Origin: Nitrospira sp. bin75
GTDB lineage: Bacteria; Nitrospirota; Nitrospiria; Nitrospirales; UBA8639
Assembly: GCA_002238765.1 (NCBI GenBank)
Contig: MPMZ01000004.1
Span: 27,427-91,426 of the forward strand
Direction: 5' to 3'
Length of the DNA: 64,000 nt
Position numbers and translations under genes: made by a program. The notes under the pieces were generated by a model. That model did not search any database and was not told the origin of the DNA. It saw nothing but the letters and a program-made list of their open reading frames with translations. This document shows, in pieces, positions 25,121-35,100 of the stretch; position 1 is the stretch's first letter, and each line of letters opens with the position of its first letter.

Positions 25121-25738
25121 GTGAGAACGGAAGAGGTGATTCAAGAAATTTCAGGTGTGGTCTTAGCCGGTGGGAAGAGCAGAAGAATGGGGATGGATAA
25201 GCGTTCTTTATCCATTCATGGAAAACCGCTCTTGGACAGGGTGCTGTCTGTTCTGCTTGATGTCTTCCCGGAAGTGTTGTTGGTGCTGGCTGAGGAGGAT
25301 ATATCAAGACACGAGGATAGAATAAAGATCGTCACCGATCTTGTCCCGGGATGTGCAGCCGTAGGGGGGCTGTATACCGGACTGTATTATGCCCGATGTC
25401 CTCGAGTATTCGTTGTGGCCTGTGATATGCCTTTTATCAACCCGGCCGTCATTGAGCTTTTTTCTCAAAAGAGCGAAGCAACGGATATTGTCCTCGCTCA
25501 ATTGGTAAACGGGCTTCAGCCTCTGCACGGGCTGTATGCAAAAAAATGCCTCACGTGTTTAAAGGAAATGATTGATGCCCGAGACCTTCGTCTTCAAAAT
25601 ATGGCCGATCACCCGGGTCTGACCGTGCGGCGTATTCCTGAATCGGAGATTAGAAGCGTGGACCCTCAACTCCTTTCCTTTTTGAATTTGAATTCACCAG
25701 CCGACGTTGAACTCGCGAAAAAAATCAACCCTGGCTAA
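25121..25738 (+). CDS. mobA: Molybdenum cofactor guanylyltransferase
   Basis: 205 residues from GTG at 25121. The nucleotide-binding signature GVVLAGGKSRRMGMDKRSL lies at about 12-30, followed by the acidic VVACDMPFINP segment that holds the metal-binding Asp, and a conserved QPLHGLYAKKCL. The enzyme joins GMP to molybdopterin to give the guanine dinucleotide cofactor used by DMSO-reductase-family enzymes such as nitrite oxidoreductase. Slightly AT-richer than its neighbours, it stands alone between the oxidase terminator and argS. The location near NxrC-like and TorD genes fits a need for this cofactor. Length is normal for MobA. Confidence 0.9.
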   Translation: MRTEEVIQEISGVVLAGGKSRRMGMDKRSLSIHGKPLLDRVLSVLLDVFPEVLLVLAEEDISRHEDRIKIVTDLVPGCAAVGGLYTGLYYARCPRVFVVACDMPFINPAVIELFSQKSEATDIVLAQLVNGLQPLHGLYAKKCLTCLKEMIDARDLRLQNMADHPGLTVRRIPESEIRSVDPQLLSFLNLNSPADVELAKKINPG

Positions 25739-25919
25739 TCCCCATACATGGGCAAATCGTCTCACGGCAAACCGGTTCCATCATCCATCTGTGGAGTGTT
25801 CTGCCTGACACAGGCGCAACACACGTCGATGATTGAAGAGCCCCTTTGCTTGCGAGGCCCGGAGAGGCTATGTTAGATTCCCACCCCTCTTCTCCTCCTT
25901 CTTATTGTTCGATACCGTC

Positions 25920-27680
25920 ATGTCTGCTGGAATTGTTCAAGAACAGGTTGCCTCTGCCATTACCGACGCCCTGCTGCAAGCGCAGGAACGGGGCTTCTTG
26001 CAATCAACACATTTTCCTCAGCCTATCGTTGATTTTCCCAAGCGGGAGGAATGGGGAGATTTGTCCTCAAGTGTGGCCATGGTCATTGCGAAACAGGAAA
26101 AGCGACCGCCGTTGGAAGTCGCACAGATGATCGCCGATCAACTCCGGACCTCGTGCACGTTTCTGGAAAAGATCTCGGTGGCGCCACCAGGATTCTTGAA
26201 TTTCTCGCTTCAGCAGGACTGTTGGTTTCCGGTACTCGAAGAGATCGAGCGGACGGGCGACCTGTACGGGCACAGCAAGATCGGACAAGGGCAACGTGTG
26301 CTCTTGGAATTTGTCAGTGCCAATCCCACGGGTCCGCTCCATATGGGACATGGACGTGGCGCGGCCCTGGGTGAAGCGTTGGCCAGATTGTTGAGATCGG
26401 CAGGGTATGAAGTCGACAAGGAATATTATATCAATGATGCGGGTCGTCAGATGAAATTGTTAGCCGACTCGGTGTATGCACGGTATCTTGAAATGCACGG
26501 CCGGGAATATTCGTTCCCCGAGGATGGCTACCATGGAGACTATATCAAAGCCCTTGCCCAAGCGATGGACCGGGTGAAGGGTATGGACCTGTTGGCTCTG
26601 AATCCGGAAGACGCTCGACGAGAATGCGGCCACTGGGCTTCCCGGGAACTCGTGCGAGCCATTCAAGAGGATCTTGCACAATTCGGAGTGGAGTTCGAGA
26701 CGTGGTATAGCGAGGCGTCGCTGTTTGCTTCGGGGAGCATACAGGCCGCCCTGAATGATCTGGAGCAACGGGATTTGGTCTTTACACAGGATGACGCGAC
26801 GTGGTTCCGGTCTTCTCGATTTCAAGATGAAAAAGACCGCGTGGTCTGCAAGCAGGACGGTGATTATACGTACTTGGCCTCGGACATCGCCTACCATTTC
26901 GACAAGTTGCGTCGGGGCTACGGATGGCTGATTAATATTTGGGGTGCGGATCATCATGGATACGTCCCGCGCATGCAAGCCGTGATCAAAGCCTTTGGCT
27001 ATGGCGACGATTGCTTGCGGGTGGTCTTGGTTCAAATGGTGCGCCTGTTGCGGGGTGGCAACAAGGTTGAGATGTCCAAACGGGCCGGCGAATTCATCAC
27101 GCTTCAGGACGTGGTGGATGAGGTCGGTGCCGATGCAGCCAAATTTTTTTTCCTGATGCGTCGTTCGGACACCCATCTTGAATTTGATCTGGAGTTGGCG
27201 AAGAAGCAGTCCAATGAGAATCCCGTCTACTATGTGCAGTATGCTCACGCGCGTCTTGCCAGTTTATTCAGGACGGCCCATGAACGAGGGATTCGTGTGT
27301 CTCCTGTCGGCGAGGCTCCCTTGTCCGCGCTGGTCCAGCCCGAAGAAATCCGGCTGATGAAACAGTTATCGGGGTTCCCCGGGTTGCTTGAAGCGAGTGC
27401 CATGGCCTTGGAGCCCCATCGCATCACGTTTTACCTTCTCGAACTTGCAGGATTGCTCCATGTTTTTTATTACAAGCATCGCGTCCTTCCGCCGAGAGTC
27501 GATGACGTCAAAGAGGAAGAGGCCGATGGGCCTGATCATGACGGGGATGCGAGTGAATTGGTCCGGGACGTGTTATCCCGGGAATTGACTATGGCCAGGT
27601 TAGTGCTGTTACAACAGGTTCAAACGGTTATTAAGAATGGACTCGGGTTGTTGGGAGTCAGTGCTCCGGAAAGAATGTAA
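25920..27680 (+). CDS. argS: Arginyl-tRNA synthetase
   Basis: 586 residues, close to the usual size. The class I signature is SANPTGPLHMGHGRG (HIGH variant HMGH), with YYINDAGRQ, IWGADHHGYVPRMQA and a KMSKS-like VEMSKRAGEF; the C-terminal anticodon-binding domain contains NPVYYVQYAHARL and ends RLVLLQQVQTVIKNGL. The ATG at 25920 (MSAGIVQEQ) is chosen; an in-frame TTG at 25833 would add a 29-residue extension with no homology to the family. The ribosome site is weak. Cytoplasmic and essential for charging tRNA-Arg. Confidence 0.95.
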   Translation: MSAGIVQEQVASAITDALLQAQERGFLQSTHFPQPIVDFPKREEWGDLSSSVAMVIAKQEKRPPLEVAQMIADQLRTSCTFLEKISVAPPGFLNFSLQQDCWFPVLEEIERTGDLYGHSKIGQGQRVLLEFVSANPTGPLHMGHGRGAALGEALARLLRSAGYEVDKEYYINDAGRQMKLLADSVYARYLEMHGREYSFPEDGYHGDYIKALAQAMDRVKGMDLLALNPEDARRECGHWASRELVRAIQEDLAQFGVEFETWYSEASLFASGSIQAALNDLEQRDLVFTQDDATWFRSSRFQDEKDRVVCKQDGDYTYLASDIAYHFDKLRRGYGWLINIWGADHHGYVPRMQAVIKAFGYGDDCLRVVLVQMVRLLRGGNKVEMSKRAGEFITLQDVVDEVGADAAKFFFLMRRSDTHLEFDLELAKKQSNENPVYYVQYAHARLASLFRTAHERGIRVSPVGEAPLSALVQPEEIRLMKQLSGFPGLLEASAMALEPHRITFYLLELAGLLHVFYYKHRVLPPRVDDVKEEEADGPDHDGDASELVRDVLSRELTMARLVLLQQVQTVIKNGLGLLGVSAPERM

Positions 27681-27691
27681 GGATCGTGGCA

Positions 27692-27793
27692 ATGTGGTTG
27701 ATGCGCAGTCGGCTCAAGAGTCTCGATCAGCGGTTATCACTTTTCCGGTTGTCGACGAGACGTCGCCAGTACCCGGTTGAGGACTTATCGTGA
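27692..27793 (+). CDS. Possible 33-residue basic peptide between argS and tgt
   Basis: Starts ATG at 27692 after TAAGGAT and ends TGA overlapping the tgt start. Reads MWLMRSRLKSLDQRLSLFRL then an Arg-rich stretch. Not recognised. It may be a translated leader coupled to tgt or a chance frame. Confidence 0.22.
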   Translation: MWLMRSRLKSLDQRLSLFRLSTRRRQYPVEDLS

Positions 27794-28980
27794 TGACCTT
27801 CTCCGTTGAACGGCAGGATCCGCAGTGCGCTGCCCGTTCCGCCGTGCTGGCTACCCCTCATGGCACCATAGATACCCCGGCGTTCATGCCCGTCGGCACG
27901 CTGGGGACGGTAAAGGGGATTTCGCCCGATGAGCTTCGGGGCTTGGGGTTCGGGTTGATGCTGAGTAACGCGTATCATTTGTACTTGCGACCAGGCCATC
28001 GACTCATTGAAGAGCAGGGCGGGCTACACCGGTTTACCGGATGGACTGGTTCGATTTTAACGGATAGCGGGGGCTTTCAATTGGTCAGCCTTGCCGATTT
28101 GCGGAAGATCACGGATGACGGGATAGCTTTTCGATCACACGTGGACGGGTCCGCACATCATCTTACGCCTGAGTTGTGTATGGAAATTCAAATGGCTCTG
28201 GGATCGGATATCATGATGACCTTGGATGAATGTCCGTCCCATCCATGTTCCGGAGAACAGGCCCTGGCCGCGGTCGTGCGGACGACGACGTGGGCGAAAC
28301 GCTGTGCCGTGGCCGCACGTGATCGTCAACAAGCCTTGTTTGGTATTGTGCAGGGAGCGCTGGATGCCGGTTTGCGCCGGCGGTCCGCCCGTGAGCTGGT
28401 TGAGATAGGATTTGATGGATACGCCATTGGTGGTTTATCGTTAGGAGAAGATAAGCCTGCCTTGCTGGCCATGATTGAAGTGTCGGTCGCCGAGCTTCCC
28501 CCCTCCCATCCTCGTTACCTGATGGGGGTCGGCCTTCCCGAAGACCTCGTCGAAGGCGTCATGCGCGGTGTGGATTTGTTTGACTGTGTGATTCCATCGC
28601 GTCATGGGCGGACGGGGTGGTTATTCACGACTCAGGGACGGGTCTTGATCAAACATGCCGAATATGCGAAGGATGAGGCACCGATCGATGCGCAGTGCGC
28701 CTGTCCGGTGTGTCGGAAGCATTCCAGATCCTATTTGCGGCATCTGTATCTGTCCAATGAAATGTTGGGGGTGCGCCTCAACACCATTCATAATCTCTGG
28801 TATTATCGAGAGCTGATGGAGACGATGCGTTCAGCGATTCAAGCCGGAACCTTCCTTGCTTTTCGCCGGAACTTCTATGAACAGCGTAGTCACTATGCGA
28901 AAAGCGCTGCGTATGCCGAACTGGTCGGCGTCGGGGCCCCGGTTGCGGTTGAGGGGTCCCCAAAAGGAAAGGATGGGTAA
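27793..28980 (+). CDS. tgt: Queuine tRNA-ribosyltransferase (tRNA-guanine transglycosylase)
   Basis: 395 residues from ATG at 27793 (a GTG one codon earlier is also possible). Catalytic features: TDSGGFQLVSL and LDECPSHP with the Asp residues for base exchange, GLSLGEDKP, and nucleophile region DLFDCVIPSRHGRTG. Zinc ligands are CACPVC and the later His in RLNTIHN. The enzyme swaps guanine 34 for preQ1 in GUN-anticodon tRNAs. It is directly followed by yajC and secD/F, a conserved tgt-yajC-secD-secF order. Length is normal. Confidence 0.95.
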   Translation: MTFSVERQDPQCAARSAVLATPHGTIDTPAFMPVGTLGTVKGISPDELRGLGFGLMLSNAYHLYLRPGHRLIEEQGGLHRFTGWTGSILTDSGGFQLVSLADLRKITDDGIAFRSHVDGSAHHLTPELCMEIQMALGSDIMMTLDECPSHPCSGEQALAAVVRTTTWAKRCAVAARDRQQALFGIVQGALDAGLRRRSARELVEIGFDGYAIGGLSLGEDKPALLAMIEVSVAELPPSHPRYLMGVGLPEDLVEGVMRGVDLFDCVIPSRHGRTGWLFTTQGRVLIKHAEYAKDEAPIDAQCACPVCRKHSRSYLRHLYLSNEMLGVRLNTIHNLWYYRELMETMRSAIQAGTFLAFRRNFYEQRSHYAKSAAYAELVGVGAPVAVEGSPKGKDG

Positions 28981-29307
28981 ATGGGAATGGAGATAGCCTC
29001 GATAGCCTGGGCACAGGCGGGAGGGGCACCGGAGGGAGCGGCGGGGTTGTTCTCTCTGGTTCCTTTCATTTTGATTTTCGTGGTATTTTATTTTTTGTTG
29101 ATCTTGCCGCAACAGCGGAAGCAAAAACAGCATAAAGAGATGATCACCAAGTTGAAGAAGGGCGATAAAATCATTACGTCCGCCGGCATGTGGGGGGCCA
29201 TCACCCGGTTGGACAAAGACACCGTGACCGTGCAAATTGACGATAATACGAAAGTGAAGATTCAACGTGAGAATATTACCCGGTTACGGACGGATGAAGA
29301 AGGCTAG
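28981..29307 (+). CDS. yajC: Preprotein translocase subunit YajC
   Basis: 108 residues; starts on the base after the tgt stop (an ATG two codons later is equally possible). One N-terminal helix (LVPFILIFVVFYFLLILPQQ) followed by the typical QRKQKQHKEMITKLKKGDKI and a beta-rich tail (GAITRLDKDTVTVQIDDNTKVK). YajC associates with SecDF-YidC at the inner membrane and helps Sec export and membrane insertion. Position before secD supports the assignment. Confidence 0.93.
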   Translation: MGMEIASIAWAQAGGAPEGAAGLFSLVPFILIFVVFYFLLILPQQRKQKQHKEMITKLKKGDKIITSAGMWGAITRLDKDTVTVQIDDNTKVKIQRENITRLRTDEEG

Positions 29308-29325
29308 GGGACAAAGGGCAACCGC

Positions 29326-30966
29326 ATGAAAAAAATTCGTGGCCGCTTGTTTCTTGTCTTGTTCCTGTCCGTGATTTCATTCTATCTGTTTCTCCCCTCG
29401 TGGCCCAGCCTGTACGACCGGGTCCCGGAAAGCGTCAGGTGGTTGATTCCCCCTCGCGGCGTCTCGCTCGGTCTCGACCTGCAGGGCGGTATTCATCTGG
29501 TGTTGGAGGTGGAAGAGGAACGAGCCGTCGAGATTGCCGTCGACCGTGCCGCCAAAGCCATGCAAGACCTGTTGACGGACAAAGACATTGCCTTCGACAA
29601 GATTGAAAGAGTCAGCAACCTCCAAGTCCAGCTTGATCTGTCGAAGGACGGCACGGTTGAAGAAACCGCGGAGCTTGTTCGTGATGAGTTCCCCTCGTAT
29701 TTTCAGGTGTCCCTGGATGGCCGTACGTTGGTCGTCGAACTGCTCGGCAGCGAAGTGGATCGGATCAAGAACGCCGCCATTAATCAGGCATTGGAGACGA
29801 TTCGAAATCGGATCGACCAGTTCGGCGTCACGGAACCGCTGTTGCAACGTCAGGGGCGCAAGGAGTTGGTGATTCAGCTTCCCGGAGTCAAGGATCCCGA
29901 GCGGGCAAAAAGCTTGATTCAAGATACCGCCCTGCTGGAGTTCAAAATGCTCGACGAGGACAATCAACCGGGACTCGGGTTGCCCCTGCAGGTCCAACGA
30001 AGTGAAGAGTCAACCATTCGAGAGAAATTTGCCGACAAGGTTCCCGAGGGTTCGGAAATTCTGTTTGAATCCGTCCCTGATCCCAAGGGCGGGGTTCCGG
30101 TGTTCAGCCGGCCGTATCTTGTGCGACAGGGGGCGGTGTTGACCGGCGACGTGTTGCAGGACGCACGCGTCAATTATACCGAATTCAGCGAAGTCTACGT
30201 AGGGGTGACGTTCGACAGCAAAGGGGCGAAAGAATTCGGACGGATTACCAGCGCCAACGTGGGAAAATTTATGGCGATCGTCCTGGACGGCACGGTCTAC
30301 TCGGCCCCGCGTATCAATGAACCGATACTCGGCGGGCGGGCTCAAATTACAGGGAACTTTACCACGGACGAGGCGAATGATCTGGCGATCGTCCTCCGAG
30401 CGGGCGCCCTTCCCGCGCCGATGAAAACGATACAGGATCTGACGGTGGGGCCCTCGTTGGGACAGGACTCCATTGAGAAGGGTCTGAAGACCACGTTGAT
30501 TGCCGGCGTGATCGTGTTGATCTTTATGGTGTTCTATTACCGGATGTCCGGGATGATTGCGGATGCGGCCCTGGTGTTGAATCTGCTCTGTTTGCTGGGT
30601 GCGCTGTCCGGGCTCAATGCCACGCTGACGTTGCCGGGGATCGCGGGTATTATTCTCACGATCGGGATGGGGGTAGACTCCAATATATTGATCTTTGAAC
30701 GTATCAGGGAAGAACTGAGGCAGGGGCGCCCCGTCCGGTTGGCGGTCGATGCCGGGTATGATAAGGCCTTCTTGACGATTGTCGACTCCCACGTCACGAC
30801 CTTGATTACCGGATTGGCGTTGTTTTTATTCGGCACGGGTCCCATCAAGGGGTTTGCCGTGACCCTGTGCCTGGGCATTGCGATCAATCTGTTTACCGCG
30901 TTGATCGGGACCAAAGTCGTTTTTGATCTCATCAATCGACGCAAACTCGAACGGTTGAGCATCTAA
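29326..30966 (+). CDS. secD: Protein translocase subunit SecD
   Basis: 546 residues. N-terminal helix, then the periplasmic P1 head with GVSLGLDLQGGIHLVLEV and the QALETIRNRIDQFGV segment; the C-terminal half holds five helices with the proton-path region IILTIGMGVDSNILIFERI. SecD with SecF uses proton motive force to complete Sec translocation. Lies 18 bases after yajC with a ribosome site (AAGGGCAAC). Length falls in the usual bacterial range. Confidence 0.95.
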   Translation: MKKIRGRLFLVLFLSVISFYLFLPSWPSLYDRVPESVRWLIPPRGVSLGLDLQGGIHLVLEVEEERAVEIAVDRAAKAMQDLLTDKDIAFDKIERVSNLQVQLDLSKDGTVEETAELVRDEFPSYFQVSLDGRTLVVELLGSEVDRIKNAAINQALETIRNRIDQFGVTEPLLQRQGRKELVIQLPGVKDPERAKSLIQDTALLEFKMLDEDNQPGLGLPLQVQRSEESTIREKFADKVPEGSEILFESVPDPKGGVPVFSRPYLVRQGAVLTGDVLQDARVNYTEFSEVYVGVTFDSKGAKEFGRITSANVGKFMAIVLDGTVYSAPRINEPILGGRAQITGNFTTDEANDLAIVLRAGALPAPMKTIQDLTVGPSLGQDSIEKGLKTTLIAGVIVLIFMVFYYRMSGMIADAALVLNLLCLLGALSGLNATLTLPGIAGIILTIGMGVDSNILIFERIREELRQGRPVRLAVDAGYDKAFLTIVDSHVTTLITGLALFLFGTGPIKGFAVTLCLGIAINLFTALIGTKVVFDLINRRKLERLSI

Positions 30967-30984
30967 CGTGTCTTGAGGTTGAAG

Positions 30985-31905
30985 ATGTTGGAAATTGTCG
31001 GAAAGACGAATATCGATTTCATGGGGAAACGTCACGTGGCCTTCGGTGTCTCCGGCCTGCTGGTTCTGCTTGGATTGCTTGCTCTCGTGCAGATAGGAAC
31101 CGGAGCCGCGAATCTCGGCATCGACTTTGCCGGCGGCACGGCCGTCCAATTGAAGTTTGAGAATGAGATCGGGCTGGAACAGGCCCGCCAGGCGCTTGGG
31201 AAACACGGCTTACATGAAGCCGAGCTTCAGGAATTCACCCAGGATCATAAACTCCTGATTCGCGTGAAGACGGAAGGCACGCTTGAACAAAAGATCGCGG
31301 AACGAATCGTGGAGGTGTTTGAGCAGGAGTTCAGTCATAACAAATTCGTAGTTGATTCGAGTACGGAAATCGGCCCGACGATCGGGTACCGTCTTCAACA
31401 GGACGCCTTGCTGGCGATCACCATTTCCCTGATCGGGATCATCCTGTACGTTGCCACGCGTTTTGAACTGCGATTCGGCGTGGCCGCGGCAATTGCGACC
31501 TTTCATGACGTCTTGGCCGTCCTGGGCATCTATTATCTCCTCGACAAGGAAATCACCTTATTGGTCGTGACCGCGTTGCTGACCTTGGCCGGGTACTCGC
31601 TGACCGATTCCGTCGTGGTCTTCGACCGCATTAGAGAAAATCTTCGCGCCCGGCGACGTGAGACCATCTTGAACATTATCAATGCCGGGATTAATCAGGT
31701 GCTCACCAGAACCTTGATCACGACCTTGACGGTGGTGTTGGTGTTAGTCCCCTTGACGCTGTTTGGAGGTGAAGTGCTTCATGACTTTTCTCTCGCGCTG
31801 TTAATGGGAGTCATCGTCGGGACGTATTCCTCCGTGTTCGTGGCGAGCCCCCTCCTGCTGGTGTGGCCTGGCGGAAAAGGCCGACTGTTGAGCCGAGGCG
31901 CTTAG
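30985..31905 (+). CDS. secF: Protein translocase subunit SecF
   Basis: 306 residues from ATG at 30985, chosen because GAGG lies 6 bases upstream; a TTG at 30973 is the alternative. Features: NIDFMGKRHVAFGVS at the first helix, GIDFAGGTAVQLKF, and the DSVVVFDRIRENLR motif in the transmembrane core. Works with SecD in the inner membrane. Odd point: the TAG stop lies within the left end of an inverted-repeat element (31902-32085), so that insertion may have supplied the present C-terminus (RLLSRGA); the length still looks normal. Confidence 0.95.
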   Translation: MLEIVGKTNIDFMGKRHVAFGVSGLLVLLGLLALVQIGTGAANLGIDFAGGTAVQLKFENEIGLEQARQALGKHGLHEAELQEFTQDHKLLIRVKTEGTLEQKIAERIVEVFEQEFSHNKFVVDSSTEIGPTIGYRLQQDALLAITISLIGIILYVATRFELRFGVAAAIATFHDVLAVLGIYYLLDKEITLLVVTALLTLAGYSLTDSVVVFDRIRENLRARRRETILNIINAGINQVLTRTLITTLTVVLVLVPLTLFGGEVLHDFSLALLMGVIVGTYSSVFVASPLLLVWPGGKGRLLSRGA

Positions 31906-32085
31906 CCCGCATTTCCCACCAGCCTCCTGCTGCGGGCGCCGCTTCCCTCACTGTGCCGGGCCGTACTCCCGCAAGCCCCTTCGACATAGTGTCAACTATG
32001 CCTTCAGCGTCTTGCCGTCCTTGCGCCCCAGCGCAGTGGCGTCTCGATTCCCTCGCGACGAAGCCTGGTGGGAAATCCGGGCTAA
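31902..32085. mobile_element. MITE-like element, 184 bp with 24-bp terminal inverted repeats
   Basis: Left end TTAGCCCGCATTTCCCACCA... (31902-31925) and right end (32062-32085) are inverted copies matching at 22 of 24 positions. Inside is a smaller palindrome CATAGT-GTCA-ACTATG at 31985-32000. No coding potential for a transposase is seen. The left end overlaps the secF stop codon. The structure fits a nonautonomous transposable element or a large REP-type unit. Confidence 0.82.
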
Positions 32086-32195
32086 ACTCACCGCCGTCTT
32101 GCGTGGCAATCCTTGACAAGGGTTGGCCTCTCTGAAACCATTCTCCTGAAGATTCAGACGTGACGTACCAGTCCGTTTTTTGAGGTATGACAGTG

Positions 32196-35100
32196 ATGAA
32201 GCGGTGGATTTGGTCACAGAGTCTCCAGCGCAAGACGATTCTGGGAATGGTGCTGGTCGGACTTCTTCCCCTTGCCCTTTCGTTATTTCTGACCTACGTC
32301 GAAGAACGGCGGGCCCTTCGAGAAATTACCGGTTCGAACTTCAAGGGCATTGCCGTTGAAGTGGCGCGAAAAATTGAGACTCAAATCATGCGGGGCATTA
32401 ATGAGGCTCAACAGTTAGCCACCATCCCCTTTATTCGTGCCGCGGTGAAGGAGGCGAACCGGAGTTACGAAGGGAGAGATCCCGAAAAAATCAAGGCCTT
32501 TATCGAAGAATGGAAAGAACGATGGCGGGCTCGACAAAACCCTCATGAATTCCCCGTCTTTGTGAACCGGATTGCGACGAATTACCTGGTTGACTGGCAC
32601 GCCGTCAGAGAGTCCGACTATTTGGGGATTTTGGTGACCGATAACCAGGGAGCCCTGGTGCTCAGTTCCTTGCCGCAAGTGCGATTTTACCATGGTGATA
32701 CGGAATGGTGGGAGGCTGCTTTTCAGCAGGGACAAGGACAGATTTACGTGAGTGATCTGACCTTCGATCCTTCCTTCGGCACCCACGTGCTGACCGTGGC
32801 TGTTCCCATTTTTGATCAAGGTCGTCATCAGGCATTGGGGACCGTCAGTATCCTGCTTCGCCGGGATTCGTTGTTTCGTTCGATTTCCGAGGTGACCGCC
32901 GGTGTGACCGGGCACGCCATGCTCATCGATGCGGATGGGACACCCCTGATTTGTCCGGTCTTGTCGCTGGAGCAACACACCGTGAATCAGGCCATGGTGG
33001 CCGTCATCAACGAAGCTCAGGCCGGATGGATTCAAGTGACGCAGGATACCCATGGCGCGAAGGATTCCCTGGTCGGGTATGCCCATTTGCGGATTCCGGA
33101 AACGTTGGCTTCTGAAAGTTTCCGGGGCAGACAATGGCTGACGATTGTACGGCAGAATCCCGAGGAGACTTATGCCCCCCTGCAACAATTACTGGTGAAG
33201 GTGGCGATGTACGGCGTCGTGGTGTTGGGCATCTTGTGGTTGGCGGGATTGGTTGTGGCTCGAAAGATCGTGAGCCCGATCCAAACCTTGCATGAAGGCG
33301 TGCAGCGCATCGGAGCGGGCAATTGGGATCATCCCCTCGTGCTGAAGACCGGCGATGAAATCGAAGCGCTTTCCCATGCCTTTAACAAGATGGTCGTCGA
33401 CCTGAAGCAGTCGTTTTCGCAATTGAATACGCAAATGGAAGAAATCCGTCTCCTTGAGGAACGGTATCGTGATCTGATTGAGAATTCTCCCGAAATGATT
33501 CATCAACTCGACAAGACCGGTCGTTTTGTTCACGTCAATGAAACCGAATTGGAAAAATTGGGATACACGTTGGTAGAAATGCTTGCAATGCATTTGTGGG
33601 ACATTCTCCCTCCTGAGAAGAAAGCGGACGTGCTCGCATACGTCAACCGGTTGCATACGCAACCGCGGAGCACGATTGAAACGGTGTTTCTCACGAGACA
33701 CGGGACTCCGATCGACGTTGAGATTCACTCCACGGCCCTGATTAATTCGGAAACGGGTGACCTCGTGTACACGCGGGCGTTTGTCAGAGATATTACTGAA
33801 CGGAAGGTGTTGCAACGACAGATTGACCGGTATACCACTCAGCTGGAGCAGGAGGTGGCCGACCAAACGCAACAGCTCTCCGAATCGGAAAAACGCTATC
33901 GTGTGCTGTTTGATCGCTCCGCGGATTCGATCTTTATGGTGGAGCCGTCCGGTGTCATCGCGGCGGTCAATGAACGCGAACAAGAAATGCTTGGCTATGC
34001 ACCGGACGCCTTGCTCTCTCAATCCTTACTGACGCTGGTACCGGACTCATACAAAGAGACGGTCATGCGGTTGCTGGAAACAGCCGTTTCCAACGAAGAG
34101 AAAGTCCCGGCCACTGAATTGGAAGTGTTTGACGCCCGGCAGACGTTGCGAGCCGTGGAAATGGACGTGATTCGCGTGGGACAGGGTTCGACGCTGTCGA
34201 TTATGGCGCAGCTTCGTGATATTACGGAGCGCAAGCTGTTGGAGGAACAACTCCAGCGGCATCGCGAAGAACTTGAGGAAAAAGTTCAGGCACGGACGCT
34301 GGAGATTCAGGAAACGCAAAAGTACCTGGAAAGTCTGCTTGAAAATGCCAATGACGTGATCTATACCCTCGATCTTGATCAACGGTTTACCTATGTGAAC
34401 AACAAGGTGGAGAATTGGGGGTATCGTAAAGAAGATCTGCTGGGCCGGCCGTTTTTGACGTTACTCGCCAAGCGCCACCGCGGGCGTCGTCTGAAAGATA
34501 TCCTCGAACTGGACGTCAAGCAGGAATATGAAGTGGAAGTGATTAGTCAAAGCGGGGAACTTCGGTCGGTACTCGTGAGTGTGTCACCCCTGGAAAATGA
34601 ACGGTACAGCGTGATCGGGGTTCTGGGCATTGCCCGGGACATTACGGACCGAAAGCTCATGGAACAGCAATTTCGCAACACCGAACGATTGGCGTCCGTC
34701 GGGAAGCTGGCTGCAGGGGTTGCGCATGAGATCAACAATCCGTTGGGGGGAATTTTGAATTGTCTCTATAATATTCGGAAAGGAACGTTGCCGTCCGAGC
34801 GTCAGGAAGAATATTTCACGTACATGGAAGACGGGCTCCGGCGTGCCCAAAAAATCGTCAGACAATTATTGGACTTTTCCCAACAACACGAGCCTGAATT
34901 TTCCATGAATGACGTGAATGGGCTGGTCGACCGCGTGCTGGTGCTGACGAACCATGTCATTGCCGAGAAGGGTCTCCAGTTACACAAAGTCTATGAGCAC
35001 GACCTGCCGCCGTTGTTTGTCGATCCGCAAATGATCGAGCAGGTGTTGACCAATTTGATTCTCAACGCCGTCCAGGCGACTGACGCGGGAGGGTCGATCA

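Noticed and set aside
31985..32000. CRISPR-like or operator palindrome
   Set aside because: A single palindrome inside a MITE-like element, with no repeated spacing.
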